From contig OY978525.1 in the NCBI GenBank assembly GCA_963854835.1, forward strand, positions 44,455,554 through 44,519,553: DNA of 64,000 bases, written 5' to 3'. Shown here in pieces: positions 54,089 through 64,000 of this stretch (its first letter is position 1; each line of letters starts with the position of its first letter). A model generated the notes under the pieces. That model was given only the letters and a program-made list of their open reading frames with translations. It was not told the DNA's origin and did not search any database. The DNA is from Megamerina dolium. Taxonomy: Eukaryota; Arthropoda; Insecta; Diptera; Megamerinidae. A program made the position numbers and the translations under genes.

Positions 54089-57000
54089 ATTACTTACTTA
54101 CTTATGTGGCCATAACAACCGAATATCGATTTAGGCCGAAAATAACATGCTTCGCCAGCCATCTCTGTTCTTCGCTAGCTGGCGCCAATTAGAAATTCCA
54201 AGCGCCGTCAGGTTCTCCAGTACTTGGTCTTTCCACCGGAGGTTTGGTCTTCCTCTTCTGCGTCGTCCTCCAGCGGGTTCCGAATATAACACCTTCTTAG
54301 CTGGAGCGTGTTCTTCCATTCGCTCGACATGACCTAGCCAGCGCAGCCGCTGGATTTTGATGCGCTTTACTATGTCAATATCGGCATACAGCTCGTACAG
54401 CTCATGGTTGTACCTTATTCGGTACTCGCCACCAACGCAAATAGGTCCAAAGATCTTGCGTAGGACTTTTCTCTCGAAAACTCCAAGTATTCGCTCATCC
54501 GAGGTGGAAATTGTCCAGGCTTCAGCGCCATATGTTAGGACAGGTATGATGAGAGACTTGTAGAGTGTAGTTTTCGTTCTTCGAGAGAGGGCTCGACTTC
54601 TCAATTGCTTACCCAGCCCAAAGTAACACCTGTTAGCAAGAGTTATCCTACGCATGATCTCCAAGCTGACGTCATTACTGCTGTTAATGCTGGTTCCAAG
54701 ATAGACAAAGTCCCTTACTACTTCAAAAGCGTAGTTGTCAACAGTGACGTGCTGTCCAAGACGCCGGGACTCTTTGTTTGTTGACACTAGATACTTCGTC
54801 TTGCCCTCGTTCACCGTGAGACCCATCCGACGCGACTCTCTTTCCAACTCTGAGAATGCTGCACTGACTGCTCGCGTGTTCATGCTGATTATGTCAATAT
54901 CGTCGGCATACGCTAACAGCATGACACTTTTGTTGAAGATAGTGCCATTATGTCGTAGATCAGCAGCTCGTATTATTTTCTCCATAATAAGATTGAAGAA
55001 GTCGCACGATAACGAATCACCTTGTCTGAAACCCCGTTCGGTATTAAACGGTGCGGAGAGGTCCTTCCCAATTTTCACTGCACAACGGGAGTTATGCAGT
55101 GTCATTCTACAAAGTCGAATGAGCTTTGCAGGAATACCGAACTCAGACATTGTTGCGTAGAGGTAATCCCTTACCGGACTGTCGAAAGCGGCTTTATAAT
55201 CAACAAATAGGTGGTGTGTGTCGATCTGTTTTTCTTGGGTCTTCTCCAGGATTTGGCGCAGTGTGAAAATCTGGTCGATGGTGGATTTACCAGGTCTGAA
55301 GCCACACTGATAAGGTCCAATCAGGTTGCTGAGCATAGGCTTCAATCTTTCACACAGTACGCTCGATAGAACCTTGTACGCGATGCTCAGGAGACTTATT
55401 CCACGGTAGTTGGCGCAAATTGTGGGGTCTCCTTTTTTATGTACAGGACAGAGAACACTGAGCCTCCAATCATCAGGCATGCTTTCATCCGACCATATTC
55501 TGCTTATGAGCTGGTGCATGCGGGTGAGCAGCTCATCGCCTCCGGTCTTAAACAACTCGGCAGGCAGGCCATCAGCACCTGCAGCTTTGTTGTTCTTCAG
55601 CCTTAAAATGGCCGTTTCAACCTCGTCATAGTCGGGTGGTGGAACATCAACACCATCATCTGTAATTGGGGTTATCGGGCATTCTCCTCCACTGGCGGAA
55701 TTGTTCGTAGCATCGCCATTCAGTATCGTGGAGAAGTGTTCCCTCCATAGGCTCAGTACACTCTGGACATCCGTAACCAGATTCCCATTTCCATCACGAC
55801 AAGAAGAGGCTCCGGGATTTAAACCTCCACTCAGGCGCTTGATCTTTTCAAAGAATTTTCGAGTCTCATTCTTGTCGGTACACATCTCTATCTCCTCACA
55901 CTCGCGTCTTTCCAACTCCCTCTTCTTGCGCCTGAAAAGACGTCTCTCTGCACTCCTTTTCTCTCTATACCGCTCCTTAACAGCTCGCGTTGCGCCTGCA
56001 CGCAGGGTTTTTCTGTAGGCGGCGTCTTTCTCTGCGGTAGCGTCGCGACACTCCTGATCATACCACTCATTCCTCAGAGGCCGGTAGTAACCGATTACCT
56101 CCTCGGCAGCAGTAGTCATGGAGTGGGATATATGTGTCCACCGTGCGCATGTATCATCAAGTGGGGGAGTGTTCTGCATAAGCAGATCCGATAGTCGAGT
56201 GGAAAATGCATCTGCTGTCTCTGGTGATTGCAGCTTACTGACGTCGAGCTTTCTCTGTGTGGGACTTCTCTTGTTATTTGCGACACATAAGCGTGTGCGC
56301 ACCTTAGCTGCAACAAGGTTGTGATCCGAGTCGATGTTGGCACCACGGATCGATTTCACGTCCATCACACTGGAAGCATGCCTTCCGTCAATCAACACAT
56401 GATCAATTTGGTTTCTTGTACGATGATCTGGAGACAGCCATGTCGCTTTGTGGATGTCGAGATGCTGGAATCTGGTACCACCAATTACCATGTTTCGTGC
56501 TGCGGCGAAGTCGATCAGCCTCATTCCGTTATTGGAGGTGTTTTGGTGGAGGCTGAATTTTCCGACAGTTGGACCAAAGGTACCTTCCTTGCCCACCCTG
56601 GCATTAAAGTCGCCAAGCACGATTTTGATATCGTGGCGGGGGCAGCGGTCATAAGCTTCTTCGAGGCGCTGAAAGAAGCTCTCCTTGGTCACATTGTCCT
56701 TCTCATCCGTCGGAGCGTGGGCACATATAAGGCTGATGTTAAAAAATTTTGCCTTGATGCGGATTGTGGCCAGCCGTTCGTTCACAGGCGTGAACTGTGA
56801 GACAAGATGTCGTAGTCTCTTGCTGACCAAAAATCCACATCCTAATTCGTGCCTTTCAGCATGACAACTGTAGTAGATGTCACAGGACGCTCTTTTGGAG
56901 CAGCCCTGTCCTGTCCATCGCATTTCCTGGAGAGCGGTGATGTCAGCTCTGTATTTTTCGAGGACATCAACCAGCTGGATAGAGGCACCCTCCCTATAAA

Positions 57001-57250
57001 GGGATCGGACATTCCAGGTGCATATCCGTAAATCGTGGTCCTTTTTTCGTTTGCGGGGGTCATCAACAAAAGCGGAAGTCCTTATCCGAGGCATATTTGT
57101 TTTTTTCATTGGGGGGGTTTTTTATGTGGCGGGTCCCAGACCCAACGCACAACCTCTAACCGAGGAGATTTTCGCCACTCACTTCAGCCGCCTCCCAGCG
57201 GGTGCCAGGAAGACGTTGCCCGGTGGTCGCCACATGGAGGGCCCCCATTA
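54089..57250 (-). mobile_element. Full-length RTE-clade LINE
   Basis: A ~3.16-kb minus-strand element with a GC-rich ~140-bp 5' UTR (including GGTTGTGCGTTGGGTCTGGG), one long ORF, a very short 3' UTR and a (TAAG)n tail at 54089-54104. The single EN-RT ORF and the short tetranucleotide tail are typical of RTE-type LINEs. Confidence 0.85.
54131..57109 (-). CDS. RTE LINE endonuclease-reverse transcriptase, intact
   Basis: The 992-aa ORF has no lesion. The endonuclease is in the first ~270 residues (LRICTWNVRSLYREGASIQL, ITALQEMRWTGQG, IVLGDFNARVGKEG, IDSDHNLVAAKV). A basic linker follows. The RT is at ~480-800: AAGADGLPAELFKTGGDELL, NYRGISLLSIAYKVLSSVLC, YQCGFRPGKSTIDQIFTLRQ, VDYKAAFDSPVRD, GFRQGDSLSCDFFNLIMEKI and catalytic YADD in LLAYADDIDII. 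The C-terminus has IQRLRWLGHVERMEEHAPAK and RRRRGRPNLRWKDQV. It nicks and copies by target-primed reverse transcription. The ATG at 57109 follows a C-rich stretch; a second ATG five codons on is possible. Confidence 0.93.
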   Translation of the reverse strand: MKKTNMPRIRTSAFVDDPRKRKKDHDLRICTWNVRSLYREGASIQLVDVLEKYRADITALQEMRWTGQGCSKRASCDIYYSCHAERHELGCGFLVSKRLRHLVSQFTPVNERLATIRIKAKFFNISLICAHAPTDEKDNVTKESFFQRLEEAYDRCPRHDIKIVLGDFNARVGKEGTFGPTVGKFSLHQNTSNNGMRLIDFAAARNMVIGGTRFQHLDIHKATWLSPDHRTRNQIDHVLIDGRHASSVMDVKSIRGANIDSDHNLVAAKVRTRLCVANNKRSPTQRKLDVSKLQSPETADAFSTRLSDLLMQNTPPLDDTCARWTHISHSMTTAAEEVIGYYRPLRNEWYDQECRDATAEKDAAYRKTLRAGATRAVKERYREKRSAERRLFRRKKRELERRECEEIEMCTDKNETRKFFEKIKRLSGGLNPGASSCRDGNGNLVTDVQSVLSLWREHFSTILNGDATNNSASGGECPITPITDDGVDVPPPDYDEVETAILRLKNNKAAGADGLPAELFKTGGDELLTRMHQLISRIWSDESMPDDWRLSVLCPVHKKGDPTICANYRGISLLSIAYKVLSSVLCERLKPMLSNLIGPYQCGFRPGKSTIDQIFTLRQILEKTQEKQIDTHHLFVDYKAAFDSPVRDYLYATMSEFGIPAKLIRLCRMTLHNSRCAVKIGKDLSAPFNTERGFRQGDSLSCDFFNLIMEKIIRAADLRHNGTIFNKSVMLLAYADDIDIISMNTRAVSAAFSELERESRRMGLTVNEGKTKYLVSTNKESRRLGQHVTVDNYAFEVVRDFVYLGTSINSSNDVSLEIMRRITLANRCYFGLGKQLRSRALSRRTKTTLYKSLIIPVLTYGAEAWTISTSDERILGVFERKVLRKIFGPICVGGEYRIRYNHELYELYADIDIVKRIKIQRLRWLGHVERMEEHAPAKKVLYSEPAGGRRRRGRPNLRWKDQVLENLTALGISNWRQLAKNRDGWRSMLFSA

Positions 57251-57665
<415 letters not shown>

Positions 57666-57686
57666 TCTGTCAAATAAGCACCCGGA

Positions 57687-58600
57687 ATGTATGTGCACTT
57701 GAGAGATGGATATTTATTCCTAGCATGGGAAAGTGAAGATGGTAAAATCACTAATTATCTTCTAGTGGTACCCAAGGCAAGAATAAAAGAAGTGATAGCT
57801 GAGTATCACAATGCTTCCAGTGGAGGGCATCACAAAACCGTCGAGAAAATAACGAAACGATTTTATTGCACTGGCCAAAGGTCCCACTTAGAAAAGTCGA
57901 GGTAAAATGTATCAAGGTAGCACTGTAGGTGCTCCATTTGAACGAACTGCCGTGGATATAGCTGGACCATTTCCTACAAGAAATGCAGGGAAGAAGTATA
58001 TTCTGGTGGTTATCGATTACTTCGGTAAATGACCTGAAGTGTGCCCCAAGAAGCTATGGATTACTTGTTTTGGTTTGCCGATGAAATTACATTCAGACCA
58101 AGTTCATAATTTCGAATCAGTTGTATTCCTAGAGATGTGCTGTATGTTGGGTATACACAAATCTCGTACAACACCTTTGTATCCATAATCTGACGGCATG
58201 GTAGGATGTGCATATACAAATGTGTCTCATGGAATATCGATGCGCACAACATGATTCCACGGCCACTACCCCAGAAATGGCCATTTGTGGAAGCGAGTTA
58301 AGACTGCCAGCTTATTTAAAATTTCGAGCGGCCACACCAGCAAGGACAACCGATTGCTACACTAGCGAAAAGCTGGAACAGTTGAATCAGTTCATCAGAG
58401 AGCGATCTCAGATCATAAATGATAAGACGAAGGCCAGGTTTGATTTAAGAGTGAATTCAAAAGGGTTCTAAGGAAGAGAGCTTGTAATGCTTCATAATCC
58501 TTCACTCATGGGGAAGGACCATATCAGATTATAGCAAAGATAAATATCGTATTCAACATGCATGGAATAAAAGAGCAAAGTTAAAAGTAGTACAATTAAA
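57687..58600 (+). pseudogene. Gypsy (mdg1/412-like) integrase fragment
   Basis: The H2C2 zinc-binding domain is seen as YLLVVPKARIKEVIAEYHNA, SSGGHHKTVEKITKRFYC. The core start with the first Asp follows (AVDIAGPFPTRNAGKKYILV). A badly broken middle leads to MEYRCAQHDSTATTPEMAIC and ELRLPAYLKF and the tail ERSQIINDKTKARFDL. It is related to the Gypsy relic at 49.7-53.4 kb and in the opposite orientation. Many stops. Confidence 0.78.

Positions 58601-60106
<1,506 letters not shown>

Positions 60107-60182
<76 letters not shown>
60107..60182. repeat. (TA)n microsatellite
   Basis: A TA run between rosa mariner copy 2 and SINE copy F. Confidence 0.98.
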
Positions 60183-60996
<814 letters not shown>

Positions 60997-61008
60997 CTTC
61001 CCTCCGAA
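60997..61008 (-). promoter_or_regulatory. Polypurine tract
   Basis: The minus strand reads CGGAGGGAAG immediately before the AGTTA LTR start, the position where plus-strand DNA synthesis is primed. Confidence 0.65.
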
Positions 61009-61035
61009 ATTCCAATCGTCCCCGATTGGTTTACT

Positions 61036-62589
61036 TTAGAAAAATGGGATATTATTTAGGCTCGTATGCGTAACTCTTTTGGATGTAGGACTTCGGTTTC
61101 TTTGAAGCTGTTTGGATACTTCTGTAGTTTCTGGATTAATAATAATGTGCGATTCAATATTAGAAGATTTTTTCATTTTTACTTTTAGGATTATGATGAT
61201 TAAAATTACAGTGGCCAAAAGTCCGAGGTTTGTAAATAGACTAGATTTAACCAGTTTATTTAAATAATTTATTTTCCCAATATTTTTTAAATTTAATTGC
61301 TTCATAAGCTGAAGTGACAGAACTTCTTCGAATTCTGCTTTGGAGTTGCTGTGTTGGACTAAGGCTGGCAGAGGTTTCAGATTTACAATGTCATTGGTAG
61401 AAAACTTATAGTTATTAATTTTAATTGTTTCATTGTTGAATTTTATTAAATATGATCCACTTAAACTTCTAGTATTATTTCCAATATTAATTTCTCCTTT
61501 AAAGTCGTTTAACAAAATTAAGCCTGTTTGAATTTCTTCAATGTTTTTTATATGATCGTTATTTGTGATGGTGCAGTTGTGGGGTTTATTTTTTAAAATG
61601 TTTACAATACAATTTTCGTTTTTTAGATCTAAGATTTCATTTTGTTTACATATTTTTACATTGTCAATGTTTTTACAAAAGTTTTTTATTCCATAGTAGT
61701 CATCATTACATTTCAATATTTTCTCATGTTTAATTTTTAAAATAAAGTCTTTCTTTTTTAAAGGTTTTATAATCATAGATTGACATATTTCCTTTCCTGT
61801 TTTAGGTATTTTTATAATGTAGATTATTGTTTCATTTTTTACAGCGATTTTAATATCTGCAAAATTTAATGATTCTTCTAAGCTTTCAAAAGGCATATTT
61901 TCATTGGTAAAGATATTATCTATTTTTAACATTTCAGATTCTGATAGGATAAATGTATTTATAATATTTGCTTTTGTTAAATGTATTGCTCTTTTTATGT
62001 TTTCTATTTCCTTTTTTATTATATCAATTTTGAATTTCGTTTGCAATATGAATGTATTTCTGAATTCTTCGCTGTCTTTTAACGTTTTCAGTATTTTGTT
62101 GCTTACGTCTGTAATATTATTTATTCTTTCAATTATTCTCTTATTTATTATAACTTGATCATTATTGTTTTTTGTTAATTCTCCAAGATTGTCATTTATT
62201 GCTATTAAATCATTATGGTCTGGGCTTCCTGCTAACCATTTCCAAGCAGCGCCTATTACATCTAATGATCTCTTATTTCTAGTTTTAGGTGTTAATTCGT
62301 TTATAGATCTTTCTAGGTAGACTATTTCTTCCTTCAGGAATGGGAATAAAGGATGGGATGTTGGTATAGTTTTAATAAAGCCAAGTCGTATGTTAGATGT
62401 AATAATGGAAAACTCTGTAATATTTATGATGTGGAAAATCCTGTAAGTGCCAGTTTCAATTTTCCCAATGCCGTCGTCGATGGTGACTATTTCTGATTGT
62501 GAATATTCTAATATTTCGACTGATCCTTGTCCTAAATGGCTGTTGATGATGAAAAGAAGAGATCTAAAAGATATGATTTTATTGATTTT
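61036..62589 (-). CDS. Errantivirus-like env (no own ATG)
   Basis: On the minus strand the frame is open from just after a TAA at 62592-62590 to the stop at 61036, about 517 codons. The first ~215 codons contain no ATG. Features in order: a short hydrophobic start, a basic furin-type site RNKR (about 62280-62269), a conserved AWKWLAGSP segment, a helical region, and a membrane segment (LGLLATVILIIIILKVKM, about 61200) with a cytoplasmic tail. In gypsy-type elements env is made from a spliced RNA whose first exon gives the start. A candidate acceptor, a pyrimidine-rich stretch ending TTTTAG, lies at about 62570-62564. The frame overlaps the end of pol by ~11 bp. It is an envelope glycoprotein relative that appears unbroken. 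Confidence 0.82.
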   Translation of the reverse strand, partial: KINKIISFRSLLFIINSHLGQGSVEILEYSQSEIVTIDDGIGKIETGTYRIFHIINITEFSIITSNIRLGFIKTIPTSHPLFPFLKEEIVYLERSINELTPKTRNKRSLDVIGAAWKWLAGSPDHNDLIAINDNLGELTKNNNDQVIINKRIIERINNITDVSNKILKTLKDSEEFRNTFILQTKFKIDIIKKEIENIKRAIHLTKANIINTFILSESEMLKIDNIFTNENMPFESLEESLNFADIKIAVKNETIIYIIKIPKTGKEICQSMIIKPLKKKDFILKIKHEKILKCNDDYYGIKNFCKNIDNVKICKQNEILDLKNENCIVNILKNKPHNCTITNNDHIKNIEEIQTGLILLNDFKGEINIGNNTRSLSGSYLIKFNNETIKINNYKFSTNDIVNLKPLPALVQHSNSKAEFEEVLSLQLMKQLNLKNIGKINYLNKLVKSSLFTNLGLLATVILIIIILKVKMKKSSNIESHIIINPETTEVSKQLQRNRSPTSKRVTHTSLNNIPFF

Positions 62590-64000
62590 TTATTCGGTCT
62601 TTGTGGACTATTTTTCCTGATTCTGTTGTTACTGTAGTAGTTTTATTTTCTTTAACAATTTCTTCTTTATATCTTTTTGAAAGTTTAGTACCTAACCTTT
62701 TATTTTGTTTAACGTAAATTTTATTTCCTTGCTCGTAATTAATATTTTCAGATTTGTTTTTGTTATGGTATTGTAAATCTTGTTCTTGTTTTCTTTTCAA
62801 CTTTTCGAAATTGGCTGTCCTTATTTGTTCTCTATTGTCAGGGTCGGCTGAAGTTGGCCTTCCAAAAAATAAGTCAACTGGTTTTTTCCCAGTAACGGAA
62901 TGAATAGTGTGATTGTATTCGTTTACTGAACATTCTAATAATGAGTCAAAATTCTTGTCAGGATGTTCTTGTTTAAGGCATCTCATGATTTCGGCTATTG
63001 TGGAGTGAAAGCGTTCTATTTGACCATTTACTTCGCTTTTGTAAGGAGGAGCAATGAAGATATTAATATTGAATTCATTTTCTAACATAAATTTTATTGG
63101 TTGTGAGCTAAAGGCTTTTTCATTATCAAAAACTATGTTTTTGGGTATTCCAAAGTGAAGTATGATTTCTCGTAGAGGTTTCCTAATATTTTCCATGCTC
63201 CTTCCATCTATACTCTTTGTGACTGCTAATTTTGAAAATTTGTCAATGGAGGTGAGTATTTGGTGTTTGTCTGTGGAGAAAATATCTATATGGATTGTAT
63301 GACCGGAATATTCAGGTAGAGGAGTGGTGCCTAATTTAGTTTTATTCGGGTGACGGTCATATTTGCTTTCTTTGCAAATTCGACATATCTTAGTTATATT
63401 TTTGATTTTCTTTGCCATTGCCGGGAAAAAATATTTTTCCAAAATCTGTAAACGGTTTTCTTTCTCATTTCTATGTGCTCGATTATGTGTTTCAATAATA
63501 ATTTTGTTCTGTTCTTCTGTGTCAGTCACATCATCTACCATTTGATGTGTAAATCGGATTTTATAATTGGCAAAGTGATGAGTATAAATGGTTTGAATTC
63601 TTAACATTATCTGTTCAGATGTCCTTATTCCATTAATTATGGCAGGATTGAGGTGCTTCCTTAAGATGTCTACGAGTGAGGCTTCGGCAGTATCACTTAC
63701 CGTGATTGTGTGTCTATGGTACATGGGAAATATTATATCAAATTTGTAAGAAGGTGTAGAATCTTCGGATATGAGAATTTGATTTTTGAAAACATTAATA
63801 GGTACTTCTACAGATGGTATTAAATTTTCAGACGAGCTATCACTGCTGTGGATAGTGGGGGTTAATGAATTTATACTGTTTATTGGTGGTCTGGAAAGGA
63901 AGTCCGCTACTACATTTGTATTTCCTGGTTTATAAATTAGCTCATGATTATATTCCTCCAGTTGAGCTTTCCATCTTTTCATTTTTGCGTTTGTATTTTT
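62579..64000 (-). CDS. Errantivirus-like pol, 3' part (RNase H end, integrase)
   Basis: The frame is open to the window edge. It begins in the RNase H tail (MKRWKAQLEEYNHELIYKPG, ADFLSRPP). The integrase has an H2C2 zinc site (ETHNRAHRNEKENRLQILEK, CRICKESKY) and a DDE core with Asp in TIHIDIFST, Asp in IVFDNEKAFS and Glu in EVNGQIERFHST. A basic C-terminal tail ends KDRIKNQ. Integrases of this type insert with preference for TA-rich sites. The rest of pol, gag and the 5' LTR lie beyond 64000. No lesion is visible. Confidence 0.9.
   Translation of the reverse strand, partial: KNTNAKMKRWKAQLEEYNHELIYKPGNTNVVADFLSRPPINSINSLTPTIHSSDSSSENLIPSVEVPINVFKNQILISEDSTPSYKFDIIFPMYHRHTITVSDTAEASLVDILRKHLNPAIINGIRTSEQIMLRIQTIYTHHFANYKIRFTHQMVDDVTDTEEQNKIIIETHNRAHRNEKENRLQILEKYFFPAMAKKIKNITKICRICKESKYDRHPNKTKLGTTPLPEYSGHTIHIDIFSTDKHQILTSIDKFSKLAVTKSIDGRSMENIRKPLREIILHFGIPKNIVFDNEKAFSSQPIKFMLENEFNINIFIAPPYKSEVNGQIERFHSTIAEIMRCLKQEHPDKNFDSLLECSVNEYNHTIHSVTGKKPVDLFFGRPTSADPDNREQIRTANFEKLKRKQEQDLQYHNKNKSENINYEQGNKIYVKQNKRLGTKLSKRYKEEIVKENKTTTVTTESGKIVHKDRIKNQ

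Noticed and set aside
53459..57250. Twin-primed inversion of a single RTE insertion
   Set aside because: Both copies have their own complete 3' end and (TAAG)n tail and overlap in content, which twin priming of one RNA would not give.

Overview
The window is eukaryotic and consists almost entirely of transposable elements. No convincing host gene, rRNA gene or functional tRNA gene was found. The element mix (BEL/Pao, Gypsy and errantivirus-type LTR elements; Jockey, CR1-like, LOA/I-like and RTE LINEs; Tc1/mariner elements including a DD41D 'rosa'-type mariner; a PIF/Harbinger derivative; long (TA)n tracts) points to a dipteran. A tephritid fruit fly is my best guess, because rosa mariners were first described in Ceratitis. 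That is inference from families recognised by eye. It looks like intergenic or heterochromatic DNA with nested insertions.

Layout. 1-2.87 kb: a SINE, unassigned DNA and rearranged BEL gag/protease pieces. 2.87-13.44 kb: a large inverted repeat. Both arms carry BEL gag, noncoding DNA, a DD34D mariner and a possible LTR. The 1.6 kb spacer holds a Tc1 remnant. The right arm alone carries a 1,113-bp Harbinger insertion, and the left arm preserves its exact empty site. 13.67-15.28 kb: a Tc1 element with ~200-bp inverted repeats. 15.3-24.95 kb: a nearly complete but decayed BEL/Pao element whose integrase is split by a 4.53-kb full-length Jockey LINE with a clear target-site duplication. 25-29.4 kb: an internally deleted LOA/I-like LINE. 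29.5-31.1 kb: another BEL gag piece and two SINEs. 31.5-36.6 kb: a CR1-like LINE. 36.63-38.28 kb: a Tc1 element with an intact 346-aa transposase; a second copy at 43.39-45.04 kb has two 1-bp deletions. 38.4-41.2 kb: Gypsy RT/RNase H joined to a BEL gag with a tRNA-Trp primer site and LTR. 41.8-43.1 kb: an unclassified 1.24-kb insertion whose empty site lies at 49.4 kb. 45.4-49.4 kb: decayed BEL with a tail-to-tail SINE pair and Tc1 pieces. 49.7-53.4 kb: a decayed Gypsy element interrupted by a rosa mariner. 53.46-57.25 kb: an RTE fragment tail-to-tail with a full-length RTE whose 992-aa ORF is intact. 57.7-60.6 kb: a Gypsy integrase piece, a second rosa mariner and a SINE. 60.64-64 kb: the 3' half of an errantivirus-like element (LTR, env, pol), running off the window.

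The coding units do not form a pathway. Each is a self-mobilising element or remnant. The sequences most likely to encode functional enzymes are the Tc1 transposase (36869-37909), the Jockey ORF2 (19879-22527), the RTE ORF (54131-57109) and the errantivirus pol/env frames. Most element edges abut (TA)n tracts or TA dinucleotides, which fits the TA target of Tc1/mariner elements and the TA-rich target preference of gypsy-type integrases.
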